Shown piece after piece: positions 41,075-53,386 of a stretch of DNA of 64,000 nt. Under the pieces are notes generated by a model. It ran no database searches and was not told the DNA's origin. It was given only the letters and a program-made list of their open reading frames with translations. This stretch comes from Curvularia sp. ZM96. Lineage: Eukaryota > Ascomycota > Dothideomycetes > Pleosporales > Pleosporaceae. Both the position numbers and the translations under genes were made by a program. The DNA lies in contig JAJGBQ010000007.1 in assembly GCA_022457065.1 (NCBI GenBank), forward strand, positions 434,001 through 498,000. Reading direction: 5' to 3'. Numbering within the stretch: position 1 is the stretch's first letter; each line of letters begins with the position of its first letter.

Positions 41075-43336
41075 TTATGACTCGCCTCCTGTCGAAGCTG
41101 CCGCACCTTCACCTGCACCACCCCTGAAGGAGCCCCTTCCACCACGGCCACCGCGGCCGCCTCGCTCACCACCTCGTCCGCCACGGGCAGAGCCGCCACG
41201 ACCGCCCCTGCCACCGCGGCCACCTTCGCTGTCTGAGGCGCCTCCGCTTCGGTAACCGCCACCCTGAACACCACCTCGGTTGCTAGCCTGCCAGTTGCCG
41301 GCACCGTATCGGGGCTGGTTGTTTCCAGGACCACGCTCGTTGTAGATCTTGACCGTCTTGTTCTCAGGACCGCCCCTAGCGTTCCTGACATCGTCGGCCA
41401 CGCGGCGGAGCGCGCTCTGCATGTCTTGCGGTGTGGCAAAGTGAGCAACAAAGAAGTGCTTAATCTTCTCCATCTTCTCAATCTTGGGTCTGTCCTCCTC
41501 CGCAAGCAGGCTCTTGGCCTCTTCTTCATCTTTGACACCCGCAATGAACAGTCCCTTGCTTTCTTTCCGCTCGGCAGGCTCCCTGGGTGCTGGTGATGCG
41601 GCCTTCTCTGGAGCCGAGGTACCGTTAGGCTTGACTTCGCTGGGAATGGATTTCTCAGCACCAGCATTCGCTGGGGGCTGTGGGGTAGCTGCCTTGATGG
41701 GTTCCTTGGGGGTTGCGGCGCGTACTGGCTGGCTGGCGTTGCTGGGTTTCTGCTGAGGAACAGGTGGGGTAGCAACTGCTGGGCGGGGCTGCTGGGGAAC
41801 GTTTGCGGGAGGGCCGCCTTGACGTCCAGGGGCAGGAGATGGCTGAGCAGAGGGGCTGGGATTCACAGCAGCTGGCGGACCAGTCGAAGCATTTGCAGCG
41901 GCAGGTTGGGCCTGGCCAGGTGCAACCTTACCGCCTCGGTGGGCAAAGTTGAAACCCTGAGCCCTCATCTCGGTACCGATTCTGCCGTTGTCAATATCCA
42001 GAACAAGCCAACCATAAGCAGCATCTGCCAAGTTGAAGTTCCACATGTTCTTGAATGCGCTTTCGTCGATGACGCCACTCTGGGGGCCAGGAGCAGGACC
42101 GCCGAAGGGGTTGCCGCCATTGGCTACTGTGGGCATCTTGTTCACAATGTCAAGTGCCAGAGCGAGCAGGCGCTGTTGAGACTCGCTGTCAGCGACAGCC
42201 GGCTCGACCTCTGTCTTGACTGTATCCCAAACGTCGTTGAACGAGGCTTTCGAAGCGGCGAGCTTTCCACGGTAGTGATCAAGGGTGGGGTTGACACTGA
42301 ATTCGTTGTAAGAACTGCCGTAGCGGAAATGCAGACCAGCTGAGATGGAGAAATCTGCTTTCAGCGTAACGGACAGCTGGTTAAGCAGACCTTCACGCGC
42401 GGGTGAGGCATGAGTGACGAATATGCGGGTCTCGGTCGGGTCGTATACGCGGTTGGCTGTGTCGACAAGCTCACCCATTTGCAGCAGAGTGGTCCACATG
42501 GTGCCCTGTCCACCTGCAATGGTAGTCCTGCCCTCGCCATTGTCGAATAGCTTGTGCATAACGACAGCGCCGCCAAGTCCGAGCAATCGCAACTTGACGC
42601 CACCGACGTCTAGTAGCCGTGAATGCGCCTCGTCGATGATGTGCAGGTTGTCCACCTTGTACTCGCCCGACCGCAGCTTCTCAAGGACTTGGACATCCTC
42701 ACATGCTCCCCACACTGTGTATACGGGCACGTTCAAAGTAAATGTCTTGTTGAGGAAGAGGGGCAATTCTGAGAGAGGTAGGTGTTCTCTTGCGAAGCGC
42801 TCTTTGATGGGGGGCTGGGGCGGGGCGGAGGCGATGGAGCGCTTGACCGTGTCTGAAAGGAGCGGCGAGTACTGGGCAACGTGCTTCAAGGTCCTAGACC
42901 AGTCAGTTTTGGAACATGGGAATTGGGTGTGTTGGGACACGTACTTTTCCGCAATGCGATCCAGCGAGCGGTCATCGTAGAAGCCGAAGTCGCCAGTGTG
43001 GATGATGTAGTTTGCGCGGGCATCGGCGGCGAGCTGGTTCAGCGATTGCAGGTTTCCTTGACGTTGTCAGCGGGCGTTATGGCATGCAAGATGGAGGGCA
43101 TGCTGACCTCGAACATCGGCAATGCAGAGCACTCGTACGCTTCCTTGCTGAATCACGCGGCCCTGGTTGGGGAGCAGCGGGACGGCTCCGGGCGCTGGAC
43201 CCGATGGGACGCCGCCATTCGGGAGGTAATTGCCTGGGTAGGGGCGCGGCTGGTTGGGAGCTTGCTGGACGATGTCAGTGTCGATATCACATGGGGGCCC
43301 GAGTGGTGCGGCGACTGCCTGACGTACTGAAGCCAT
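41075..43336 (-). CDS. DUF2433-like metallophosphatase-fold protein with RGG tail
   Basis: Exons 43108-43336, 42945-43056 and 41075-42893, joined in phases 1 and 2 across two 51-nt introns, give 719 residues. The joins restore VLCIADVRGNLQSLNQLAAD and HTGDFGFYDDRSLDRIAEKT. These look like the metal-binding start of a calcineurin-like phosphoesterase (the GD of HTGD). A later FVTHASPAREGLLNQL supplies His as in that fold. This matches the fungal DUF2433 family. The middle is Pro/Ala-rich. The C-terminal 100 residues are Gly/Arg repeats ending near GRGSFRGGAG, suggesting RNA contact. Activity is unproven; the expected second aspartate cluster is not obvious. Confidence 0.75.
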
Positions 43337-44305
43337 GGAGGAGATGTTGGCGGAGGGGTCAGGTAACGTGTCCGAGCGAGGTCTGCAGACGGGCTGATGG
43401 GGTGGCGCGAGCGGGGTGGGGGGAAGAATTACAAGCTGGGCACTCGGGAAGAAGAGCAGTCAAGAGGGCCTCCTCGTTTGTGATGGCAGCGGCGGGTTTG
43501 TGCTGGCTGCCGTTGCTCCTTCTGTTTTTGCTAACAGCTTTCCACCGCACAGACCCCGGCCCTAGCGCGTCCTATCACCTCGCGTGCGTCGGGCTGGACC
43601 TCAGTATGTCTTCATCTCTCACCTCGCGCCCAGCTCTGCGTTTGTACAGCGTTGCTTCTTCTCGCCTTCTTTGCAGGCACATGGCTGTCTACACACCGTC
43701 GTCTCGTTCTGGTCGTCCATTGTCCACACGGTAGCCAGCGCCACCATGCTGCTCGCCATGGCTACGCTACGGCAGCCGTCCAATTGCATCCCCTCGCTCG
43801 ATTGAACACCGCCGTTCCCATCAGTTCAGAGCTACTGCATCGAATATGCACCTCATCCAAACTACAGGTCCATTGCCATTCGGCATTGATGTCACTGGAG
43901 AAGCACCGCCTGCGCCATAAGCTACAGACCCGACCTCACTGTCTCTTGTAAAATTTGCTCGAGCAACCGGTCATAGCTTCACTTAGCAACAGCACGCGCA
44001 CTTGCACAGGAAGAACACTTTTGTGTCCAATTTGGTAGCGCATACCTGTGCTTTGCAGTGCTGCATCCACGCAGCCTCTCAGGGAAGCCATAGCTTCTCC
44101 GGCAGCATGCCGTCGTCATTGGCCGGCCGCATGGCTTACCTAATTTGCTGGACCCTGAGACTAGCGTAAAAAAAGTTCCAATCCCCACCTCGAAAATGTG
44201 CGACACAGTGCTCCTCCTCCCCAACTGTCAATATTGGTCTGCGCAGTTCTGCGAGAGACCACTCTAGGCAAGCTTTCTACATACATACACTGTGAGAGCG
44301 CCGCC
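43337..44305. other. Divergent promoter region, 0.97 kb
   Basis: Between DUF2433-like and KAP123 starts. The open frame at 43012-43734 reads on the strand opposite the phosphatase gene, lacks motifs and is a shadow. No RNA gene seen. Confidence 0.5.
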
Positions 44306-47300
44306 ATGGACGAGCAACAGTTTGTCCAGCTCCTTGAGAGCCTCCTGGAGCGTGAGTTACCCTGCCCCGCCTATCCATAGCATCCGTCTGACAATTTTCC
44401 AGCCGACACCGAGCGTGTCAAAAACGCCACCTCGACGTTGAACAAGAACTACTACACCTCTCCCGCTTCTCTCAACGCCCTGCTTCAGATTCTCTCTGGC
44501 CACCCCAAGCCTCAGCTGCGCCAATTGGCTGCCGTCGAGGCAAGGAAGCTCGTGGCGAAGCACTGGGCAAATCTTCCAGCCGACCAGAAGCCCGCTCTTC
44601 GCAATCAAGTCTTCCAGGCCACGCTGAATGAGGATGTTACCCTCACTCGCCACTCGGCTGCCCGTGTCATCGCAGCTATCGCAGCTATCGACTTCGAAGA
44701 TGGCGAATGGGCTGACCTCCCTGGATACCTCCACCAGGCTGCCACCAGCTCCGACGTTCGACACCGTCAGGTCGGCACATACATCATCTTCACGACTCTC
44801 GAGTCGGTAGGCGATTCCTTCCCTGGCAAGCCTGCCGATCTTTACACTCTCTTTGGCACCACCATCCAAGACTCGGAGAGTGTAGAGGTCCGGATCAACA
44901 CCATGCTTGGTCTCAGCCGCCTGGCGATGCTTTTGGAGCCTGAAGAGGACCCCAAGTCACTTGCTCTGTTCCAGCAGTCCATTCCCGCCATGGTCAACGT
45001 CCTCAAGGCAACTGTTGACGAGGGTGACGAGGACCGTGCCATGCAGGCTTTCGAGGTCTTTCAGACTCTCCTTGGCTGCGAGTCTGCGCTGTTGGCAAAG
45101 CACTTTGGTGACCTTGTCAAGTTCATGCTGGAGCTCGCTTCGAGCACCAACGTCGAGGATGACTACCGCTCGCAGGCCCTTGCTTTCCTCATGCAATGCG
45201 TTCGTTACAGGAGGCTCAAGATCCAGGGTCTAAGGATCGGAGAAGAGCTGACTCTCAAGGCTCTGCACATTGTCACCGAGCTGGGCGATCTGTCCAGCGA
45301 CGATGAGGATGTCACCCCTGCCCGCTCAGCTCTCGGCCTTCTCGACATTCTTGCTTCCAGCCTACCTCCAAGCCAAGTGGTCATTCCTCTGCTTAAGAAC
45401 CTCGGCCAATACTTCCAGTCACAGAACCCTGACTACCGTCAAGCTGCTATCTTGGCTCTGGGTATGTGTGTCGAGGGCGCACCCGACTTCATTGCCACTC
45501 AGCTCCACGAGATTCTGCCCATGGTGCTTCACCTACTCGAAGACCCTGAGCTCAAGGTCCGGGCTGCCGCTCTCAACGGTGTTGCACGCCTGGCTGATGA
45601 CCTTGCCGAGGACGTCGGCAAGGAGCATGCCCGCCTCATTCCTGCTATGATCAAGAACTTCGACCTTGCCGCCAACAACTTGCAGAATTCGGAAGATGAG
45701 CGCAGCCTCGCCATCGTCCGCGGCAGCTGCCACGCCATTGACTCTCTCATCGAGGGTTTGGAGCCTGAGGATGCTGCCAGATACGTTCCTGAGCTGGTCC
45801 CCCGTTTCAGCAAGCTTTTCCACCATGAGGACCTCAAGGTCAAGAGCGCTGCCATTGGCGCTGTTGGCTCTATCGCCTCTGCTGCTGAGAAGGCGTTCAT
45901 TCCTTTCTTCGAGCAAACCATGAATGATCTTTCGCCCTACGTGAGAATCAAGAACAGCCAAGACGAGCTTGACCTTCGTGGTGTCACTTGCGACTCCATG
46001 GGCAAGATGGCTTCTGCTGTTGGCCCTGGACCATTCGAGCCTTTTGTTCTCCCCTTGATGGAGGCCTCCGAGGAAGCCTTGCATCTCGATCACCCCCGCC
46101 TCAGGGAGACTAGTTACATCTTGTGGAGCACCATGGCCAAGGTTTACGAAGAGCAGTTTGCCAAATACCTCCCTGGCGCTGTCAAGGGACTGCAGGACTG
46201 CCTCGAGCAAGAGGAGACCGGTCTCGACGTTGAGTTGGGCGAGGAAGCCGCCGAATTGGCCGGGTCTGAGGTTATCATTCAAGGTCGCAAGATCAAGGTT
46301 GCAGCTCCTGATGATGACGACGATGGCAGCGATCTTAACGAGGCTGCAATGGATGACAGTGACGATGATGATGACTGGGACGACCTGGAGGGCGTCAGTG
46401 CTGTCGCCATGGAGAAGGAAATTGCTGCCGAAGTTTACGGAGATATCATCACTCATACTCGCCGCGAATACCTTCCCTATATGGAGGCTACCGTCACCAA
46501 GCTGCTGGAGCTTGTAGACCATTCGTACGAGGGCATCCGCAAGGCTGCGCTCGGTACTCTGTGGCGCACCTACGCCTGCCTTTTCGGCATGGCAGAGGGC
46601 GATGGTATGGCCAAGTGGCAGCCCGGTCTGCCTCTTGCTGTCGAACCACCAGAGGAGCTCAGGAAGCTGGCGAACCTCGTCATGACTGCTACCATGTCTG
46701 TCTGGCAAGATGAAATGGACCGGTATGTATTTTTTATTTTTCCGACACACTCCGCAAAGATGACAACACATTCGTTAATCCCAGCTCACTCCGATGCACA
46801 AAGTGCAATTGAGGTGAAAGCGATTCTACTTCTGAGCTACTTTTACACCAACAGATTTTTGTTTATACATATCTGAGAATGCTGCTAACGCCATTCAGGG
46901 GCACCGTTACCGACATCAACCGTGATGTCGCCGCTACTCTCAAGCTGTGCGGACCTGCGGTCTTGCTGACGGAGAACGGCACCGTAGTACCTGACATTTG
47001 CCAGCACTTGCTTGCTGTCATTACCAAGCGTCACCCTTGCCAACAAGACCTTGGCGACGAGGGTGACGAGGATGTCTTCGACGAGTCTTCAGAGTATGAC
47101 TGGCTTGTCATCGAGACAGCGCTGGAGGCTGTCACATGTCTGTCCGTCGCTCTGGGCCCGCAGTTCGCCGAGCTCTGGAAGATGTTCGAGAAGCCCATTG
47201 TCAAGTACGCTAGCAGCCAAGACTCCACCGAGCGAAGCGCCGCTGTAGGAACCATTGCAGAATGCGTTGGTAACATGGGCGCTGCCTGCACACCCTACAC

Positions 47301-47784
47301 CAGCGGCCTCCTCAAGCTGCTTCTCCACCGTCTGTCCGACGAGGACCCTGAGACCAAGTCCAACGCTGTTTACGGCATGGGCTTGCTCTGTGAGATGACA
47401 ACCAACGACGATGAGATTCTCAAGTCGCTGCCTAGCATCTTTTCCAAGCTTGAGCCTCTGCTTGGAGCACAGGACCAAGCCCGCCTGCTCGACAACACTG
47501 CCGGTTGTGTAAGCCGATTCATCAGCAAGCACCCTAGCAAGCTTCCTATCGGCGAGGTTCTGCCTCGCCTGGTGCAGCTCCTTCCTCTTCGCGAGGACTA
47601 CGAGGAGAACAAGCCAGTATTTGGCATGATCGTTAAGCTGTACCAGCAAAACGAGCCTACTGTTCAGCAGCTTACCTCGCAGCTGATGCCCATCTTTGAG
47701 AAGGTGCTCAGCCCACCGGAGGACCAGCTGCAGGACGAGACTCGGTCGCAGCTGGTTGAGCTTGTGCAGTACCTGCGCAAGTAA
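44306..47784 (+). CDS. KAP123: Karyopherin Kap123 / importin beta-4
   Basis: Exons 44306-44351, 44403-46722 and 46899-47784 (1,083 residues, as expected for Kap123). The 51-nt and 176-nt introns join in phases 1 and 2. The N-terminus, MDEQQFVQLLESLLEPDTER, then TLNKNYYTSPASLNALLQIL, is typical of Kap123. HEAT repeats run through the protein (for example EDPELKVRAAALNGVARLAD and HEDLKVKSAAIGAVGSIASA). An acidic insert (about residues 650-680, DDDDDGSDLNEAAMDDSDDD) lies in the loop often involved in cargo or Ran contact. Kap123 imports ribosomal proteins and histones into the nucleus. Confidence 0.95.
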
Positions 47785-48465
47785 AAAGGATTCGTTTTGC
47801 AAAAGGAGAAGGATACCCGTCGAAAGACACAACTGATGGATTGAGGTACGAGGGGCTATGGACACGACAGACCACGACACTATGTAGTATGAATAGACAT
47901 TACTAGATTGATACAATACTATTGCATCGACTTTGAGACAATGCGCAGTGCGAAAAGCTGATAAGAAAGATGCCATGTCACGTGCTATCAACAACGTGAC
48001 ATCCGGATGATGGTTTTAGCGTTGGGGCGCATGACTACGGGCGGATCGCTCCTGTTCCTGGGCGTCGCGCATTGCCGCCAAGCGGCCAGAGCAGTGACGT
48101 TAATGACGCACCCCAGACAGTCAGTTAGCTCCGCGCTCTCGTCTCAACCGACCATCATTCTTACTCTTCTCCACAACCCGCCTATTCTTCTCCCGAGCTT
48201 GCATCACTTCCAGTGTCGCATCCTCGCTATCATCCGATTATACGCTCGCTAGGTCGCCAGAGCTGTGCATCCTGGCCGGTTACGGGTCCTGCAGCCGAGG
48301 AGCTTAACGTAGCTCTATCCGCCACGCCGGCGCGCCTCACGCATACACGACTACACCATCACCAACTCACACTGGTTCCACTGGGATTGCGCATATATAG
48401 CCACGCCGCCGTGCTCGACACACGTCCGCTTGGACTGAGGAGGTGCACAGGCGCGAAGCGTCAAC
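47785..48465. promoter_or_regulatory. Intergenic with NCR1 promoter (TATATA at 48394-48399)
   Basis: A TATATA element lies about 67 bases before the NCR1 ATG, after a CT-rich stretch at about 48,120-48,210. The 5' part holds the KAP123 3' flank. No coding frame. Confidence 0.5.
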
Positions 48466-51400
48466 ATGGTGCAACAACGCACACCGGGATGGAAGGCCGT
48501 GGCGGTCGGCCTGCTCTCCATCCTCGCCGGATCAGCCCTCGCCGGGCCAGATCTCACAACTAAACATGAGAAGGGAAGATGCGCCATGAGGGGGCAGTGT
48601 GGAAAGCAGGGTTTCTTCGGCTCCGAACTGCCTTGTCCAGACAACGGTCTGGCGAAAACACCCAACAACGACTTGCGCAAGAAGCTTGTGGACATTTGTG
48701 GTGTGCAGTGGTCTGATTCGGATATCTGCTGTGACAATGATCAGCTTGACGCCCTCAAGACAAACCTAGACCGCGCTACACCGATAATCAACGCCTGCCC
48801 TGCATGCAAGGAGAACTTCTACAACCTGTTCTGCACATTCACTTGTTCCCCCGATCAGTCCACGTTCGTCAACATTACCGGAACGGAGCCCAAGGGCGAC
48901 AAATACTTGGTTACAGAGTTGGATAACCTGATCTCGGACAATTACGCGTCGACCTTCTATGACAGCTGTAAAGATGTCAAGTTTGGCGCGACAAACGGTA
49001 AAGCTATGGACTTTATCGGCGGCGGCGCGAAAAACTACACTCAGTTTCTGAAATTCCTAGGTGACAAGAAGTTCTTGGGCTCGCCCTTCCAGATCAACTT
49101 CCCACGACCGTCAAAGGACCTCTTCCCTGGCATGACTGCAATGAACAAGCACGCTTATCCTTGTGATACTGAAGATGAACGATTCCGTTGTGCCTGTCTG
49201 GACTGCGGAACATCTTGCACCGAGCTTCCAGCCGTTCAAGAAGGAAAGCAATGCTACGTTGGCCAACTCCCCTGCCTATCCTTTTCTGTGATTATCGTTT
49301 ACTCCTGCTTCATCGGACTTCTGTGTGCTGCCGTTGCTGGTCATGTCGCATACCAGAAGCATTCGAGACATAAGACCGAGCGAATGCGTCTCTTGCAAGA
49401 CACGAGCCCGAGCGACGATGAAGACGAAGGCGATATTGTACATAATGTTGGCATGCTGGATCGCCCTACGAAGCATTACTTCATCAACACCTGGTGCGAC
49501 CGATTGTTCAGCCGCCTCGGATACGTCTGCGCTCGGTTCCCAGCTATCACTATCGTCACTAGCTTCATAGTGGTTGTTCTCATGAGCTTAGGTTGGTTGC
49601 GGTTCCAGGTTGAGACCGACCCTGTAAACCTGTGGGTCTCACCCGATTCTGCCGCTGCGCAAGAGAAGGCCTTCTTTGACGATAAATTCGGGCCCTTTTT
49701 CCGAGCTGAGCAAGCCTTCCTTGTGAACGACACAGCAGGAGCTCCCGGTCCCGTTCTCAGCTACGAAACTCTCGACTGGTGGTTCGGTGTCGAGAACCAG
49801 ATACAGCGCCTGAAGTCTGCGGAGCATGGTGTCACTTTGGATCAGATTTGCTTCAAGCCTGTAGGGGACGACTGCGTTGTCCAGTCCGTTACCGGCTACT
49901 TCCAAGGCGACTTTGCAAACGTCGTACCCAACGGTTGGCAAGACGACCTTCTTCAATGTGTCGACAACCCGTCTCAGTGTCTTCCTACTTTCCAACAGCC
50001 ACTCGACCCCCATCTTCTCTTTGGTGGCGTCGAGGAGTCGGTCCTTGACGCCAAAGCACTTGTGGTAACTTGGGTGGTAAAGAATCATCCCAAGGGTACC
50101 CCAGAAGAGCAACGGGCCATGGACTTTGAGAACGAGATGAAGAACTATCTCAAGTTCGTGTCCGACGAAGCTACTAAGAGGGGCCTTAGGCTGAGCTTCA
50201 ACACCGAAGTCAGTCTCGAACAGGAGCTGAACAAGAGCACCAATACAGACGCTAAGATTGTGGTGGTCAGCTACATCATAATGTTTTTGTACGCATCCTT
50301 GGCGCTCGGCTCAACTACACTCACGGTTCAGTCTGTACTTCGCAACCCTGCCAACGCCTTGGTGCAGTCCAAGTTTATGCTCGGCATAGTCGGTATTCTC
50401 ATAGTGCTCATGTCAGTTTCTGCTTCTGTTGGACTATTCTCAGCAGCTGGCATCAAGGTCACATTGATTATCGCAGAGGTCATCCCGTTCCTAGTCTTGG
50501 CTGTTGGAGTGGACAACATCTTCCTGATTGTACACGAATTCGAGCGTATCAACCTCAGCCATCCTGAGGGATCCATTCCAGAACGCGTTTCCCGGGCTCT
50601 CGGACGCATGGGACCTTCCATCATGCTCTCTGCACTGACTGAGACGACTGCATTCGCTCTCGGATGTGCTGTCGACATGCCGGCTGTGCGCAACTTTGCC
50701 GCATATGCTGCCGGAGCTGTCTTCATCAACGCCATTCTCCAAGTAACCATGTTCGTTGCCGTGCTTTCCCTGAACCAGGAACGCGTGGAATCCAATCGGG
50801 CGGACTGCTTCCCTTGCGTACGCGTTAAGCGCGCTGATCCAGTTGGCATTGGCTATACCGTGGGAGAAGAGGGTGCACTGCAACGCTTCATCCGTAGAAC
50901 GTATGCTCCGGCACTTCTAGGCAAGAAGACCAAGGTCGGCATCATTGCGCTGTTCTTTGGAATCTTCACCGCAGGCCTTGCCCTGTTCCCTCGAGTTGAG
51001 CTTGGCCTGGACCAACGAATTGCTATTCCAAGCGACTCTTACCTGATCGATTACTTCAATGATCTCTATGACTATCTCGATGTCGGCCCACCAGTTTACT
51101 TCGTCACAAAGGAGCTCAATGTTACCCAACGAAAGCCGCAAAAGGAGCTATGCGGACGTTTCTCCACCTGCGATCGAAACAGTCTGGCAAACATCATTGA
51201 AGCGGAGCGCAAGCGCCCCGAAGTTTCGTACCTTTCAGCCTCTGCGGCTAATTGGCTCGACGACTATTTCCTATGGCTGAACCCCGAGAACGAAAAGTGT
51301 TGTGTCAACGACAAAGGCAAGCCCTGCTTCCAGGATCGTCAGCCGCCGTGGAACATGACACTCTATGGTATGCCCGAAGGCGAAGAGTTTATCAAATACC

Positions 51401-52342
51401 TACAGAAGTGGATCGAGGCTCCCACCACTGAGGATTGTCCTATTGGTGGAAAGGCTGCGTATTCAGACGCCCTGGTCATTGACTCTAAGCATCTTACCAT
51501 ACCTGCGTCTCACTTCCGCACTTCGCATACCCCATTGCGCTCTCAGAAGGACTTCATCTCCGCGTACACGGCAGCGCGACGCATATCCAAGGAGATATCC
51601 GAGGACGTCGAAGCTGAGGTGTTCCCATATTCGAAGTTCTACATCTTCTTCGACCAATACACCTCCATTGTCCGCCTGGCTGGCGCTTTGATTGGATCTG
51701 CTCTTGCGGCAGTTTTCGTCATCACCACTATCATGCTTGGTTCCATCACTACCGGACTCATTGTCACCCTTGTAGTTGGCATGACAGTCTCCGCTATCAT
51801 CGGGTCCATGGCGGTTATGGGAGTGTCTCTGAATGCGGTGTCGCTAGTCAATCTCATCATTTGCGTCGGTATCAGTGTCGAATTCACGGCACATATTGCT
51901 CGAGCATTTACTTTCCCCAGCCGGGCAACGATGGAGCGAGCACCGAGACATCGCTTCCGAGGCCGCGATGCACGTGCGTGGACAGCCATGGTCAATGTAG
52001 CGAGCAGTGTCGTCAGTGGAATCACCATTACGAAGATCTTGGGTGTAGGAGTGTTGGCTTTCACTAGGAGTAAGGTATGTATCGTCCCTGCTTATTTTCT
52101 TGCGTTCGACGTGGACTGACATGACTGGCCAGATCTTCGAAATCTACTACTTCCGTGTGTGGGTTGCTCTCGTGCTTTGGGCGTCTACTCACGCTCTTGT
52201 TTTGCTTCCTGTCCTCCTTTCACTTGTTGGAGGCAAGGGCTACGTCGACCCCGAATCTGAGGGCGGACTCGAGCAAGACCTCCGGCGTCGGCAGTACCCT
52301 GCGCTGCTAGCCGACGACGAAGAATACGACAGCGACGACTAG
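48466..52342 (+). CDS. NCR1: Niemann-Pick type C1-like sterol transporter Ncr1
   Basis: Exons 48466-52074 and 52133-52342 join in phase 0 across a 58-nt intron (GTATGT...GGCCAG), giving 1,272 residues. Signal peptide at 1-26 (ending AGSALA). The NPC1 N-terminal domain has many paired cysteines (GRCAMRGQCGKQGFFGSELP, DICCDNDQ, CPACKENFYNLFCTFTCSP). A first membrane span lies near FSVIIVYSCFIGLLCAAVAG. The sterol-sensing domain starts around residue 595 (DAKIVVVSYIIMFLYASLAL). The C-terminal span set is near SVVSGITITKILGVGVLAF. The tail is acidic (LLADDEEYDSDD). Ncr1 moves sterol out of the vacuole lumen. Confidence 0.95.
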
Positions 52343-52384
52343 GAGTCTGTCTCGTACCGTACCATAGGTCGGACATGGACCCGA

Positions 52385-52786
52385 ATGAAGGATATAATTA
52401 GAAAGCAATGTACACTCACTTATCGGCGTATCCTCAACTCATGGATGGTTTTTGGCGAAGGGGTTTGGACATGGTTGGGTGGAGTCGAAGATGGTCATGA
52501 TAATCGGAATGATACTAGGAGACGGGAACCCTCGTTGGCTGCGTCTGCTGCAGCTCCTCAAAGTCCAGGCTTAGCTCCAGAGCCTTCAGCTACACTTGTA
52601 GCTGCTCTTGCATCTGCAATGGGAACTACTATCCGTCCAGGTCTTTCATCTCGCTCAAAGGACAGGGTTGCAGTAGGTTCTCGTTCTCTTCCAGAGATAC
52701 CCAGGTTAGAGTCTTTTGCCCCACTACGAAGATTTGATTCACCAGTCCCCGACTCATCGAGCGATGATGAGCTTTATAGGCCCTGA
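52385..52786 (+). CDS. Possible small protein downstream of NCR1 (133 aa)
   Basis: An ATG-started frame beginning 42 bases after the NCR1 stop. The sequence has a Trp-containing N-terminus (RILNSWMVFGEGVWTWLGGV), an Ala/Ser-rich middle, and PEIPRLESFAPLRRFDSP near the end. No domain recognised. It lacks its own clear promoter, so it may belong to the NCR1 3' UTR or be an unspliced piece of another transcript. Confidence 0.3.
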   Translation: MKDIIRKQCTLTYRRILNSWMVFGEGVWTWLGGVEDGHDNRNDTRRREPSLAASAAAPQSPGLAPEPSATLVAALASAMGTTIRPGLSSRSKDRVAVGSRSLPEIPRLESFAPLRRFDSPVPDSSSDDELYRP

Positions 52787-53386
52787 TTAGGCTAAGTTTC
52801 GTATTGTAGTACTAGCAAATATAGCTTTCATGGATTAACGGCGCTAAACTATGCTGCTTATGTAATGTCGCATGCTGCATCCAAGATAGAACCGTGATGG
52901 CAATGGGGCGATCTTTTGGAAAGGTAAAAAAAGACGTGCGGATTCCGGTCCAATTGGCTTTCCATCAAATTTTATCCGGGGCGGCTGTCCAGCGCAGCCT
53001 GTAGGTGTTCCCTTGCACAGTAGCTCGAAACGGCCTCGACATTTCGTGTTGGCCACTATTGTTCCACCAATCTCATGAGGGCATCCCACCCAAATGTTGG
53101 CTGAAAAAGGGTAACGGCTGTTGAAATGTGGCATCTAGCCATGCAGCGCAGTCTGTTCATCCCATGACGCAAGCCCGAGTGGATCTCATAGAGCGTTTCC
53201 CGCGGAGAGACTGCTGAACTTGGAGATGCCGCCGACCTGAGGCTCGGTGACGTCTCCGACCCCTCCACCCCACCTCCGACATGTTTCCCCCCAGACTACC
53301 TTATAATAGTCCCAGACACCCGCACTAGAGTCTTGTCAAACTTTTTACTTTCTCCTCAAGATACCCCATTTACGTTGATTGCAAAA
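52787..53386. other. Intergenic, 0.6 kb, aldo-keto reductase promoter
   Basis: A TATAATAG element at 53302-53309 lies about 80 bases before the AKR ATG, followed by CT-rich leader. The 96-codon frame on the minus strand (52844-53134) has no support. Confidence 0.5.

Noticed and set aside
43012..43734. 240-codon plus-strand frame upstream of KAP123
   Set aside because: Overlaps exons of the DUF2433-like gene on the other strand and has no recognisable sequence.
45533..46771. 412-codon frame on the minus strand
   Set aside because: Antisense shadow of KAP123 HEAT repeats; no family motif.
47089..47994. 301-codon frame on the minus strand
   Set aside because: Lies opposite KAP123 exon 3 and mirrors its codon structure; no start context or motif.
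52844..53134. 96-codon minus-strand frame with several cysteines
   Set aside because: No signal peptide and no splice or promoter support; lies in the AKR promoter region.
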